Below are positions 1 to 11,512 of a stretch of DNA of 64,000 bases, piece after piece. Source of the stretch: Patella vulgata. Lineage: Eukaryota > Mollusca > Gastropoda > Patellidae. The notes beneath the pieces were generated by a model, which saw only the letters and a program-made list of their open reading frames with translations, was not told where the DNA came from and did not search any database. A program made the translations under genes and the position numbers. How positions within the stretch are numbered: position 1 is the first letter of the stretch; every line of letters begins with the position of its first letter. The stretch lies in the NCBI RefSeq assembly GCF_932274485.2, contig NC_065882.2, positions 73,135,431 through 73,199,430 of the forward strand. Direction: 5' to 3'.

Positions 1-142
1 TAGATTTTATATTACAAATATATACACCAGTCATAATACAATACACATTCCAAGTTTTATTACATCCAATATAATTTCATTAAAGTCTCTGAATGTAATT
101 TGGAAGGAGGGTGGGGGTGGGTGGGGAGATGAAGGGGGGGGG

Positions 143-265
143 CGAATGGATAGCCTGTGCACATTGTATCTCATAAGATCTGTCATTCAGTCAGCTGGCG
201 TGGTTTCGATTCCCTGGCTATATATGACAAGGAGTAGGGTCGCCTGTCAAACCTCCTGTCCAGTA
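143..265 (+). mobile_element. SINE family A, 5' half
   Basis: The tRNA-like head and early body, with the B-box-like GGTTTCGATTCCC at 200-212 and the following GACAAGGAGTAGGGTCGCC. The 3' half is missing. Confidence 0.7.
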
Positions 266-339
266 GCTTATTTCACGACACATGACATTTCATTCATATT
301 ATTAAGGTACTTATGTGCAGGGTACTTTTGACAAGAGGC

Positions 340-536
340 GTGAGAGAGAAATGGGGTTTAAGTTAAACTGTTTAATGTCCACTCAACACAAACTAGTCAT
401 TTTGAGACCAACACATGGTTCAATTTTATTTCAATAAATCTCTTCAGTGTAGGGGTATTAAGCTGTGGGAGGAAACAGGAGAAAGTGGCGACCCTACATC
501 TTGTCATGTATGGGTTAAACCATTTAGCCACCCAAC
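340..536 (-). mobile_element. SINE family A, diverged
   Basis: On the plus strand it starts GAGAGAGAAATGGGG and ends at CATTTAGCCACCCAAC. It has a short internal duplication at the tail and a decayed head. Confidence 0.75.
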
Positions 537-695
537 ATCCGCCACCTCAGAATGTTGCCATCAATTAAACATAACTAATATAAGAAGAAGTGAGTTTATC
601 TGTTATTATATGTTCAAGCTTACACAGTAATATACACCCCTTATTAGACTGAAGATACAACCCATAATCTAAAGATGGACTTGCACTTTTTTTAC

Positions 696-1060
696 CGGTC
701 TGATTAAAATACAGATCTATATTTCGTTTAATTTTTTATACTTTCGATGGCCTACACTACATGAAGATCTGACCAGTTGTTTTGGGAGGTCGCGTCAGAG
801 GTCATACGAGTGGCTTTTGACCTATGACATCAGACATTTGATTAACCAATCAACATTGATGTTTTCATTGATAACCCACAGTTCCATGTAGCTCACACCA
901 AAAGCTCGTCGTAACAGACCGTTTCATTGGCTAATCCCTCACATCATCCTGAACACGTCAATGATAACAACTCTTCCAGATCCTAGTGTAGGACAAGTAA
1001 AACGAAATTTTGAACTAGAAAAAACGAAATGAAATAGGATTCTGTGTTTTGATCAGATTG
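696..1060 (+). mobile_element. MITE with CAATCTGATT inverted ends (copy 1)
   Basis: Terminal inverted repeats of about 22 bp, left CGGTCTGATTAAAATACAG and right ending GATCAGATTG. It is non-coding, about 365 bp, and contains CTATGACATCAGACATTTGA in the middle. It shares length and sequence with copies at 15623 and 45846. Confidence 0.8.
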
Positions 1061-1540
1061 ACACTTTACAGACATGTCCATAAACCCTGGTTGCAACTTA
1101 CTCTGATCGTTAACCATTTACATACAGTAGTAAGGCCATACCAATTTGGAACTTTTGAACAGTTACAGCACAACCAAGTATTCTTGGTTTTACATGTGTT
1201 CCTGAAGAACAGAAAATCAAACTAGTGAGGCCTATTCTATATTTTCATATTAAAATGACAAGACAGAATATTTTCTTTTATCATTTAGAAGGTCATTATA
1301 AATATATCATAGATTTTATCATATACATGTAGACTGTCAAAAGAAATATAAGGGTTGTCTATCGAGATATTTATACATGTTTTAACCGTTGCAACAGATA
1401 AAATGAATTTAAATACAAGTTTATTTATTGTCACACTATTTATAGATAATTTCAATTTTTGCCATGAAATTTCACCAACAGTTGCAACAAGTTTTTTATT
1501 GTCACCCTAGATAATTTCAATTTTGCCATGATATAATCCA

Positions 1541-1750
1541 GACTTTCCATAATAATGATATATTACATAATCGAGGGTAAAAGACAAGTTCATCAAGACT
1601 TTCCATAATAATGATATATTACATAACCGAGTGGTAAAAGACAAGTTCATCAAGACTTTCCATAATAATGATATATTACATAACCGAGTGGTAAAAGACA
1701 AGTTCATCAAGACTTTCCATAATAATGATATATTACATAACCGAGTGGTA
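1541..1750 (-). repeat. 57-bp minisatellite, four units, grown from the end of the LYSMD3-like ORF
   Basis: Units begin at 1541, 1597, 1654 and 1711. The rightmost unit encodes the last residues of the protein (GYVIYHYYGKS) and the stop at 1707-1709 lies at its border. The other three lie in the 3' UTR and differ by only a few bases. Confidence 0.9.
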
Positions 1751-4700
1751 AAATAACAACGAAGAGCAAAATAACTAACAATACACTCCACCACCGTATA
1801 CCACAGTCAGCACCATTTAAATGTTCCGGCTTTTTAGCCCGTAATGGAAAAACACTTTTATTGGTTAACACAGATATCACTTCACTCAGAGACCCTCGTT
1901 CTTTACGAGTATAGTTCCGCACACGTTCTAAATCTTTGTCCATACTTTTCAAAAATGCCTCGGCTTCTTCATTGTTGTTAGACAAGTTTTCCTTGATACT
2001 CAAAGTTCGCATTATTTTCATCTGCATCTCTGGATCACTAAAGTCCTGAGCAGAATCTGTGTCATCGTAATTATAGTTATACGAATTTGGTATTTCCATC
2101 AAGGGTTCAAGATCTCCATTGTACGAAGCTCCGCTGCTAGCAGGAGTTTGAACTTTTAGTTGGTCTATTTGTTCTGATAAAATACCATAGCGTATAACAG
2201 GAACCTTGACATACTTTAAACCAAAGAAATCTTGATCCTGTATTAGATGATTGATTCGCTTCAATTCGGAGATCTGAAACAAGACAAAGTTAAAGATATT
2301 ATTTGCATATTTGACAGAGAAATGTGACTTAACGTCAATCAACACAAACTAGGTCATTTTGGGATATTTCATTTCAATAATTCGCTTGCAAATAGGGGTT
2401 TAGCTGTGGAAGGAAACCGGAGGAAACGGAGCAAAGCCACGAGGTTGGACAGGTGACCCTATTTCTCATCATGTAAAAGCAGGGAAACACATGTTAAACC
2501 ATTTGTCCACTCAAGAACCCTTTTGCTTATTTGAAGCACCAAGCAATAACTATTTTCCTTAGTAACGACTTGCAATAACAACAGCGCAAAAGGTGCAGTC
2601 AATACCATCTATGGTATGATAAAAAAAAAATAAGGATCGAGAATAAAATAAAACAGAAACTGAAAAAGACAAAAGTTACAAAATTCATTTTCTTCTTTTC
2701 AAAATATTTACTGGTAGATGTCATCTGATTTGTTGTTCTTTTCTGAAAGCCATTTTGAGATTAATATATGGTTACAATAATGTACTTGTGAGTAGGGGTC
2801 TGTGCAGTGGTAGGAAACCGAAGGACCCAGAAAAAAAAACATGAGGCAAAACAGGCCTTAGACCAATTGGCCATACAAACCCCCTCTGTCACTTTCAGAT
2901 ATAGTGAAAGTAAGTAAATAATATCTCATGAAAATTAATGTGACCGCCAAGAGGTCAACAGAAATGTATATTCAAATTTTCTAAAATTACGACTTGGTAG
3001 CTCTATTAGGTTGAACAAAGAATCAGGCTATTTCGTAGATTTTACAAGGAGCAACTCTTTTAAAATTTGTAGATTTTTAAAGAAGAGACAATGCTAATAT
3101 TTGTAGTTTTTTAAAGGAGCAACTACAGGTATGTTAGATTTTGTTGATTTTAAAAGGAGCAACTCTGTCAAAATTTGTAGATTTTTGAAGATATTAAAAG
3201 AAGCGACTATGCAAATATTTGTAGACTATAAAAGGATATTTACATAAAGTAAAAATGTCATATCTTTGGCAACAAATTTATTTCCCCCTAATCGTGGAAA
3301 TAGATCTTTAAATACAATTTTGTGAAGAACAGACAAATATGGTTCATAAATGTGTATATATAGACATAGATAATGGCCATTAAAATGCAACTAAATGAAT
3401 ACTGATACAGGTGACTAGGCCAGATGTAAATGAAGTGAAATTTATTACAGTAATGAAATGAGCTGTAATGAAGCCTTTTACACTTACATGTAGTTTCAAT
3501 AGTTAGAATACAGATATTCTCCATTTTACAACCCACTCGACTTGACTTTCAATGATATCCATTAACATTAAACAATTGTATGATAAACAGCTGTTATTAA
3601 AACTAATAGCTCTTAATATTCAAACCTTTAAATTTAATTACTTATGTGCAGGGTACTTTTGGCAATATGATAAACCCCTAGAAAACACAGCAGAATATGT
3701 GAGTGTGAGAGAGAGAGAGATGGGGTTTAATGTCCAATCGAAATTTCGGGTCTAACATATGGTTCAATTTTATTTCAATAATTCGCTTGAGCTTATTGGT
3801 CTTTAGCAGTGGGAAGAAACTGGAGGACACCACAAGGTTAGACAGGCGACCCTATTACTTGTCACGTACAAACGAAACCACACCACTTGACTTAATGACA
3901 GAACATATGATTTCATGCGCAAACATTAAACCACTAGACCCCACCCCGCTCTGTGAAAAGAAGGATGACACTCCTTAAAAATGTTTTCCTCAACCATAGG
4001 CCTACATGTATTTGTACTGATAGGCAGTCAAAACCAAAAATAACAATTTTTGTTGTACCTGACATAATCGCAGGTGTGAGATAAGTTAGTTCCTTTTACG
4101 TCAACTTCCACCTAGGGTGATATCGCAGACAAGGTGTGGAATAATGAAGTAATTAACTTATAAATGAGCGAAATTGTCCAGCTACATCCCCTCCTTATAA
4201 CAAAAATCGGGGGTCACGGTGGCTATGTGGGTAAGACACTGGCTCGCTAGCCCGGAGGTCGGGTGTTCGATCCCTACATTGGCCAAGAAAGTTGATCCAA
4301 ATTTTCCGGCGTGGTTCCCCCTTTTCAGTGATGCAGGAGGGAGGGTGTGACAAGGACAGCTGTCTAGTCGTTCGGATGGAACGAAAAACAAGGTTCTGTG
4401 TACATATTGGCGTGCGTGTTGAAGATCCCTTGACAGTTGGAATTCGATATAAGAGTAGGCCGTAGTGCCACTGTCCGGGCAAAATTTCCCTCTTAGCACA
4501 CTGTATGGTGTATGCCCGTCTTCATTAGCCCAGTTCGGAGCAGAACAGTAGGACGTTAAACCCCATTTCATTTCATTTTTATAACAAAAAAATGGAATCC
4601 AAGAGATCATACATGTACTTTAGTAAAAGTAAAGACCATCATCTAACAAGTTGCATTAATAATCAATCATCACATGAACATAAAACAACTAGGACTGGAA

Positions 4701-7700
4701 ATAATGGTTTTAGGTGCATTTAACAAACTGACTGACACTTACTAAAAATATCCATAAAAACACAGGGGAGGGGATTTGGGATGGACAAAATGACAGGTAC
4801 CAGAAGGATTGTGTCTGACAATGTCTTTGACAAGTGTCTCATTTTATATACAAGCCTAGACGAGAGAGAGAGAGAGAAATGGAGGTTTTATGTCCACTCA
4901 ACACAAACTAGGTCATTTCGGGACTAACAGGGTTCAATTTTATATCTATAATTCGCTTGTGTATAGGGGTCTTTAGTAGTGGAAGGAAATCGTAGGACCC
5001 GATGAAAACCCATGAGGTTGGACAGGTGACCCTCCTCCTTGTCATGTACCGTACATCCGGGGAATCGAAACCACACCAGTGGACTCAATGACAAATCTTA
5101 CAACACAACGTTCACGCACTAATCATTCGGCCACCCCCCCCCCCCCCAAGCCTAGACAGGACATAAGGTACCTGTCTCAGACATTATCAGACACAAACTA
5201 TCACACAATATATATAAATTAAGCATAGGTGCCTTATGTCTATGCTTAATTTCAAAATATGACACAAATCCTGAATTTGTGATTGACAAATTCTGTGACA
5301 ATTGCGTTATGTCCAGGTACATGTGTATAAGGAAAGAAACAACATAGAAATATGCACTACATGTACATTGTTTTCCTACAATATCTACTACACGTAGTTT
5401 ACAATTGGGTTATACAATAGTAATACACAGGAAAAAACTATGTTCCCTTCAGATTTATAGGGTCATATATTTCAACCACAAAACTTATCTTAATGGGGCA
5501 TTATGGGAGATTAGATAAAGAGTTAACAGTTGTCGCTATAATCATTAAAAAATAGATAACGTAAATAGAGTATGCTGAAAATTTCAGTCAAATTGCTCCA
5601 TTCTGAACCAAGATATTAGCTTTTGAATTTTAAACTAGCCTTGATCATCATTACTATATATCAGTATGATAAAAAACAAAGTCTCGATTATCCATTTTTA
5701 CGTTTAATTTTTAAAAAAAAAATGCATTCCAATCCGCTAAATATCGCAGGCTAGCTATGGTATCAAGAGCTGATTATGGTCTGGATAAGTTAGTTAATGT
5801 CTAATTGATAATTTAGATAACATTTCAGGCCTAAAGAAAGACCTGCAATAGACAGATTTAGCTCTTGCATAATGTCTGTTTAACTAAACAGCAGACTCAT
5901 AATAAATAATATAAGAAAACATAATTAAAGGTCGACCATATATTACAAAGTGAAGAAGCAGTGGATCATATACCTGAATCTTTAAACATTTAGATAAGAT
6001 TTTATTTTTAGATAAAGAGAAACAAACTCAATGTATTAAATAGGTCATAGGCCACTGATCAATATACAGAAACTACCAATTCTCCTTCTTACATAAAGAT
6101 CAATCAAACAGTACGCCTTTGTCAGGCACAAAGTTCAAAATGCCAGGGTTTATTAATGCCTGACAATTATATTTCCAGACCTGCCAACTTATTAAAGAAA
6201 CATAAATGAGAAAAGGTTTACAATTCTTACTGGTCATGAATATTTAAGTAAATAATCAAGTTGCAATCTCTTTAAAAGAAAGTATTTCAAAACCTAATAC
6301 TTGTGACAGCTGGCAAACTAAAGAAAGTGAGAGTCATCAATATCTACCTGTATTTGTTTTTTAGTTGTGTTTTAATATACATATAAATTATATGAGGATA
6401 CACCTACTTTGATTTTGTGGTTTGGTTTTGTTTATGTTTTTCATCTCTGAGATAATTTGAATATAAAGATTTTTAAAATGTCTTTTAATTTGCACCCAGT
6501 TATACTATAGAACAATTTTAAGTACGGTAGGCCTACTCATTTGAAACTATAAATTCTATTGTAAAAAGATAGGCCTAAGGTAATACATGTGTATCTAGCA
6601 AACTGTTAAACAATCAATCAAAAATTATGATACACATGCATATTCTACTTTTATGGCATAAAGATTGACAGACATGGCACTGCCTTTTCCATATGCAAAC
6701 ACCACTATACACATGGATTTCAGAGTGCTTTTATTGTCTGGTTGTCTGAAGTGACCTACTGCTCATTAAAACTGTATGTTGAGGTCTAAACTGATTCCAA
6801 ATTTTTACCGAAACTTATTTTTGCATAAAATAGCCAGTGAAGGCAAAACAAAAATTTTTATGAATGAAGTATCGATAAATGGAATGGCATTATCAATGAT
6901 CCTATTTTTCTGCACCATCTGGGCTGAAGTGGGCCATGAGGGAAAGTATGCCTGGCCAAGGGTGTTTCGAATTCCAACTGTCTTTATGTGCATGCTGAAG
7001 AACACACATAGCTTTTTTCTTGCAAGGCCCCCCGGTCCTGCACCACCGGCAAGGGGGAGCGACTGAGGCTTGAAAATGACGAGGAACTTTCTCAGCCAAC
7101 ACCAGGATCAAACCAGCAAGTTCCAGGTTAGTAAGCCATGACCATACTCAACATGCCACAGTAGCCCCCAAAATTCTATACTTGTAATGTATTAAAATAT
7201 TTTTCAAAAGGCGCGGAATGTATCAAAATGTGGGTTCCATATTTGTTATGATTATTAAAGTTAAGATTTAATGATAGAATGACTTGTTGGTCTGCAATGA
7301 TCTTTGTTTATTTAGGGTTACTGCTAATATATTTGAATTGGAGTTATTACGAGTCACAACACTCAGGAATGCCAAATTTAGGATTGTCAACGCACCGAGC
7401 AGCAGGTCAGGTCAGTTCCGAGCTGTTTCCCCTTTCTGTCCATCATCATAGGTTGCAGTAAACAACCAGACACTAAAATCTTTATAAAATATATGACTAT
7501 ACACACCGGACACGAGAACTGAACAGACAGACTTTGAAGACTGTCTCCTTCGGTGATTTCTCTGTCAAAATAAATTGGTTCATCATTTTGTTGGGAAGAA
7601 TTGGATGATTTGTCTTTAGATCTGCTTCTGATTGAAGTCATTTCTACATCGCCATTTTCAAGTTCATCTTCATGGACATTACTCTCACCAAAGACATAAA

Positions 7701-7851
7701 CTCTTGCAGATTTGACATTCTGGACCTGTCCTTTGTTGTAACTGACAGCCCTGTCACGATTTTTTGATTTCTTATTCTTCATCGGCGATGACAGGGATGT
7801 TTCCACAGTGGTCCCTCGTAAATAATTGCTCATACTCAGAGCGACTGGCAT
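1707..7851 (-). CDS. LYSMD3: LysM and putative peptidoglycan-binding domain protein 3-like (LYSMD3-like)
   Basis: Two coding exons, 7507-7851 and 1707-2273, joined in phase 0 across a CCG|GTGTGT donor and a TTTCAG acceptor; 303 aa against about 306 for human LYSMD3. One LysM domain spans the junction (about residues 97-141), with GDSLQSLSVQFSCP on exon 1 and ISELKRINHLI plus DQDFFGLKYVKVPV on exon 2. A polar middle follows, then one membrane segment near the C-terminus (after CGIRWW, about residues 279-301), so it is probably a type II membrane protein. LYSMD3/4 proteins act in the Golgi and cell surface and bind N-acetylglucosamine polymers; that is family knowledge. The start is the first ATG after an in-frame stop. 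The last 12 or so codons lie in the first unit of a 57-bp tandem array, and AATAAA signals lie downstream near 1495-1500. The 5.2-kb intron holds six SINEs and a MITE. LYSMD4 is the alternative name. Confidence 0.9.
2335..2515 (-). mobile_element. SINE family A, diverged
   Basis: Body from ACACAAACTAGGTCATTTTG to the decayed head. The CT tail is lost. Sense to the host gene. Confidence 0.7.
2752..2884 (-). mobile_element. SINE family A fragment
   Basis: Recognisable by GAGTAGGGGTCTGTGCAGTG, GGAAACCGAAGGACCCAG and a terminal TTGGCCATACAA. Confidence 0.55.
3034..3237. repeat. Degenerate AT-rich tandem repeat (about 40 bp, 5-6 units)
   Basis: Units share ATTTGTAGATTTTTAAAG and GGAGCAACT. Divergence is moderate. 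Confidence 0.7.
3703..3948 (-). mobile_element. SINE family A
   Basis: Near full length, from the GA-rich end at 3703 to ACTAGACCCCACCCC. The head is diverged. Sense to the host gene. Confidence 0.8.
4207..4580 (+). mobile_element. SINE family B, full length
   Basis: The best plus-strand copy. Head GGTGGCTATGTGGGTAAGAC gives an A-box-like stretch, and GTGTTCGATCCC is the B-box. The body includes GTCTAGTCGTTCGGATGG and GATCCCTTGACAGTTGGAAT. It ends AGGACGTTAAACCCCATTTC plus CATTT repeats. It is antisense to the LYSMD3-like gene, a minority orientation in this window. Confidence 0.88.
4864..5146 (-). mobile_element. SINE family A, full length
   Basis: From the GAGAGA end to the CATTCGGCCACCCCC head. 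Sense to the host gene. Confidence 0.85.
5498..5875 (-). mobile_element. MITE with ACATTATG ends (copy 1)
   Basis: About 378 bp. The ends CATTATGGGAGATTAGAT and, at the other side, ATTTAGCTCTTGCATAATG form imperfect inverted repeats. Similar in full to copies at 8959 and 57988. No ORF. Confidence 0.75.
6905..7169 (-). mobile_element. SINE family B, diverged
   Basis: Recognised by TTTCTGCACCATCTGGGCTG, GAATTCCAACTGTC, CACCGGCAAGGGGGA and the head remnant GTTAGTAAGCCATGACC. Confidence 0.7.
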
Positions 7852-8298
7852 TGATTATTTGGATGGATAGAGTTTGCACGGCTGACAGACTGAACAATAT
7901 TTTCCATTCTTCGGTCACATATTGTAACCGAAATAACTTATTAAAACTTCCAATAACAATCCACGTCAAACCAAGACAAAATCGGCGAAAAGTTACACAT
8001 GCGCACCAAGGGGGGTAACTCTCATTAACCTCAACTAAATCCGAAAAATCAACTTTATCTGGTCTTTGGATCAATGCACAAGAACAAGATTTGGTTACAA
8101 ATGCAAGTTCGTAAGTTCTGTAACCTAACAAATCTGAAAATAATCAGAAGGAATCCAACGTTTAAAAACTGGTCAAATACGAAACTACGGCCGGTGACCC
8201 CAATCAGTCAACAATAAACGTACTTCCGGTGCAATATTAACGTCATTCTAAACTTTAGGTTACGTGAGGCTAGTATTTTCATCAACAATAACATAAAA
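7852..8298. promoter_or_regulatory. Probable shared promoter of LYSMD3-like and C18orf32
   Basis: The 447-bp gap between divergent start codons. An ETS-type ACTTCCGGTG is at 8222-8231, and ATGCGCA (NRF1 half-site-like) at 7998-8004. It contains no repeat that I recognise. Transcription starts cannot be placed from sequence. Confidence 0.4.
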
Positions 8299-9503
8299 AT
8301 GGTTTGTGTTCCTTGCTTAGTTATTCCATTCCTCCTATGGTTTTTCAATCGATACGTGAGACCATTTATAGGAAAATTCTGGAAGCCATCTACAGAAAAA
8401 TTAGAATGTCCCTTTAAAGGGAAATCTCAAGATACAGGTGGCACCGTGGGGGATGAACAGGTAAAATATCTTATAGATCTATATATTTGATTATTTCTAT
8501 TACATTAACATATGCGCCTACACAGCAGTGGTTTACTTGGAAATACTATTAAATGTAATGTAACTCGTAATGGGTAGCTGACTATGAATAATGAAGGTTA
8601 TGCTGAATTAGATACGCACATAAATTTAATTAGTCAAGGTCTACATAGAAATAACAACTCTACCTTTTTGCTGTTTCATCAAAAACCTCATCTCATCTGA
8701 TAGATCAACCCTTTTTTTAGGGGCTGACAAGAAAGAATGTCTGATCTTTCGGAAATGACCCAAAAACGTAGGTTCCATACATGTTGAGGTTCATAAAAGA
8801 TCACTTGACCGTTGGAATTCCCTCAAACATGTATAGCACACTGCATGTCTTATGCCCTTCTTCATTCAACCCATTTAATTTCATTTCAAATCAGCTACAC
8901 CTATCCTAAAACTAACTATATTGTACTGTCTGTGTAATACAGGCGTAATACAGGCCTACAATATGCAAGAGCTAAATCTGCCTATTGCAGGTCTTTCTTT
9001 AGCCCTGAAATATTATCTAAGTTATTAATTAGACATTAATTAACTTATCCAGACCATAATCAATTCTTGACGTCATCGCTAGCCTGTGATGTATATTGGA
9101 TTAGGTTCCGTTTTGCTGTTCGGTTTCCATTCATAATTTAATTATGAAATGGATAATCGAGACTGTTTTTTATCATAATGATGATCGAGGCTAGACCGAA
9201 AATTCAATCGCTAAAATCTCAGTTCAGTGTGGATCAATTTGACTGAAATTGTCACCAAATTCCCTTTACATTATCTAGTTTTTAACTATTATTAATAGTG
9301 AAAACTGCCAGCTCTTTATCTAATCTCCCATAATGTATCTTTAATTAACTGATAAATATAGTAAGGCACTAGAATTTATAAAAACACAAAATCTTTTTAT
9401 TTTTTTTAAGCTGCATACTAAACCAGAAGAAAATGGTGTACCAAACGGTGTACCAAATGGTCATGCTGTCGCAGCTGGTGGAGAAGACAAGAAAACATTA
9501 TAG
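8299..9503 (+). CDS. C18orf32: UPF0729 protein, C18orf32 homologue
   Basis: Exons 8299-8460 and 9411-9503, phase 0 junction (GAACAG|GTAAAA donor, TTTAAG acceptor), giving 84 aa; the human protein has 76. The N-terminus MVCVPCLVIPFLLWFF is the family hallmark: two cysteines and a short hydrophobic helix, followed by a basic-aromatic stretch (NRYVRPFIGKFW). The C-terminus is polar, with a short internal repeat GVPNGVPNG, and ends in KKTL. The mammalian protein sits on ER and lipid droplets and has been linked to NF-kB activation and GPI biosynthesis; its function here is unproven. It starts 447 bp from the divergent LYSMD3-like start, so the two may share a promoter. The intron contains a SINE-B tail fragment and a 380-bp MITE. 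Confidence 0.9.
8722..8890 (+). mobile_element. SINE family B, 3' fragment
   Basis: Shows TGACCGTTGGAATTC, GTCTTATGCCCTTCTTCATT and the CATTTAATTTCATTTC tail. It lies in the C18orf32 intron. Confidence 0.7.
8959..9336 (+). mobile_element. MITE with ACATTATG ends (copy 2)
   Basis: From ATATGCAAGAGCTAAAT to ATCTCCCATAATGT. It aligns along its whole length with the copies at 5498 (inverted) and 57988. It lies in the C18orf32 intron. Confidence 0.75.
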
Positions 9504-9600
9504 TGCTTTCATTCATACTTAAAACTATTATTGAATGGACGCACTATTACCATTAGCTAGGTTGGTTCAGTCAAGAGTCTAATTTTTCAACTAAATTTTA

Positions 9601-10123
9601 AAATAACTGGAATTCGTTGAGAAATTTGTCGAATTAGTTGGGATCAATCAGCTGATATTGGACAAATTATGTTTAAACTTCAATCCAGGCAAAAGATTTT
9701 TAAACCAAATTCTTTTTTTTAGGCATAAAGTTATTTTATTCAAAATGAAAATAGAATAATTGAAAACAGACATTTTTGATTAATTCCAAACCAATTTAAT
9801 GTTTAGTTCTTCCGGGTGCCTCTTGAGTCTTTGTGATCGATTCTTTGTTTCTAAATAACTGGAATTCACTGAGAAATTTGTGGAATTAGTTGGGGTTAAT
9901 CAGCAGGTATTGTATAAATTCTGTTTAGTCTTTAATCCAGGCAAAAATTTTTTTAAACCAAATTCTTTTTAACCATAAAGTTAGTTTATACGAAATAAAA
10001 GTAGAATAAATGAAAACAGACATTTTTGATTAATTCCAAATTGATTTAATTTTTAGTTCTTCTGGGTGTTGATAAGCAAGTACATGTTCATAGCCTCTTG
10101 AGTCTTTGGGATCGATTCTTTGT
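9601..10123. repeat. 250-bp direct tandem duplication
   Basis: Two copies, about 9601-9850 and 9853-10123. Both begin AAATAACTGGAATTC and end GGGATCGATTCTTTGTT or close to it. The second has a 20-bp insertion. It lies just behind the C18orf32 stop. Confidence 0.8.
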
Positions 10124-10486
10124 TAAAAGAAGTGAAACCAATCATTTTATGTTTTAAAATATTGTTCATTTTCAAGAAATGTGACGCAAAATTTGAACAG
10201 TTATTCCTGATGAACTAAAATTTAGATTGATGTGGCCTAATTTACAGTTTGAAACAAATGAATCACAAATCTTATTTATAATATTATTATTATTATATTC
10301 CCTTATATTGTAATATTATTGTTTCAAATTTATATAGTTGATATAAATATTTTTTACCTGGTGATGTATATGTTCACTTAAGGAAACAAGTCTATTAACT
10401 TAATAATTTACTAAATTGTATGTAATTTTTTATGTATACAGTATATCATTGTTTTAAATATACATGTAAAACTTGTGGGTTTTTTT

Positions 10487-10562
10487 AATTTGTAAATTAT
10501 GAAAACTGTGTGTCTGTTATATAATTTGTAAATTATGAAAACTGTGTATCTGTTATATAATA
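10487..10562. repeat. 37-bp direct duplication
   Basis: Two adjacent copies of an AT-rich unit containing TATGAAAACTGTGT. Confidence 0.8.
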
Positions 10563-11187
10563 CTAGAATAAGTGTATAGACAGAAAAAAAAACGAAAGCA
10601 CATACTACTGGAAAACAGCAACTAGTATACCGTATTTAAGACTTGATAATTTGGTTGAGAGAATACTCTTTGAAACGTCGCCTTAAAAATACTAGTAGCT
10701 GTTTTCTTAAGTATGTGTTTTTGTTTTTAAAGATTATTGTATTGACAAGTGACAAAGACTGTTATTTCCCTTTGTCACCTTTATATATACAACTCATTAA
10801 TAATTAACATTGTTGATTGTACCTATATATTTCACTTACATTTATCTTATATGTACATTAAGTTTTAGCTTACAAATGACTTGTGAAATCTTGTTGAAAC
10901 ATTGCAGTTTAAAAAACATAGTGATTTTATACATATCAAATATTCTAGTATTATATTTTAAGTCAATCGCTAAATGCCTCTCAAGGATTATTAAAGACAT
11001 TAACTTCATTAAGTCAGAATAAAATGTTTAGATTTAAAGAAGACAATATTTTTCTTAATATTACTTTAGAATATTACAATGTAAATATGTTTTTCCAATG
11101 GCATTTAATAATTCAACTGGAAATTCACAGATCACAATTATATGGAATAAAATTACTGTTTTTTACTGAGCAATGATTCCAATAGGA

Positions 11188-11275
11188 ACTTTCTCGGCCA
11201 ACACTGGGAGCAATCCCCGACCCCCCTCCCCGAGACCTCCTGGTTAGCAAGCCAGCGTCTTACTCACTGAGCTGG
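11188..11275 (-). mobile_element. SINE family B head fragment
   Basis: Contains CTTTCTCGGCCAACACTGGG and GCAAGCCAGCGTCTTACTC. The body is missing. Confidence 0.55.
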
Positions 11276-11340
11276 GTTTTTTTTTAATCTGCATCACTCT
11301 GTAGTAAACAATAATTGTATTCCATAGAATTATGACCTGG

Positions 11341-11512
11341 GCCCTGTTTCTCGAAATCTTAACTAAAGATAAAATCCAATTTTAGTAGATACTTCAATTT
11401 TGATTGGCTAAGCACAAAAATTGGCTAAGCACAAAAATCAATCTAATATTATCCAATTAAATTACTAAAATTTGGATTTTATTTCAGTTAAAATTTCGTG
11501 AAACAGGCCCCA
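11341..11512. mobile_element. Foldback MITE, GGGCCCTGTTTC type (copy 1)
   Basis: The two halves are inverted copies of each other: GGGCCCTGTTTCTCGAAAT at left, and ATTTCGTGAAACAGGCCCC at right. The centre carries TTTTGATTGGCTAAGC and TTATCCAATTAAATTACT. A second copy is at 24714. Confidence 0.8.

Larger units (their letters stand above)
1..1540. other. Left-edge DNA downstream of the LYSMD3-like gene: repeats only
   Basis: No gene seen. It holds a G-rich run (105-143), two SINE-A pieces, a 365-bp MITE (696-1060) and a 100-bp direct duplication around 1428-1535 that contains the likely polyadenylation signals of the LYSMD3-like gene. Confidence 0.5.

Noticed and set aside
1150-1235. Possible repeat family with ACAGCACAACCAAGTA, also at 21310-21420 and partly at 10190-10250
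   Set aside because: Likeness among the three is real but short and broken, so ends and class cannot be defined.
1507-1794. 95-codon ORF with three repeated LCNISLLWKVLMNLSF blocks
   Set aside because: It is an out-of-frame reading of the 57-bp minisatellite at the end of the LYSMD3-like gene.
4182-4610. 142-codon minus-strand open frame with apparent cysteine and proline motifs
   Set aside because: It is the antisense reading of a full-length SINE-B; the same peptide pieces recur at 28.9, 48.5 and 53.3 kb wherever the SINE lies.
7772-8131. 119-codon minus-strand frame upstream of the LYSMD3-like start
   Set aside because: It lies in the shared promoter/5' region in a different frame from the gene and has no family likeness.
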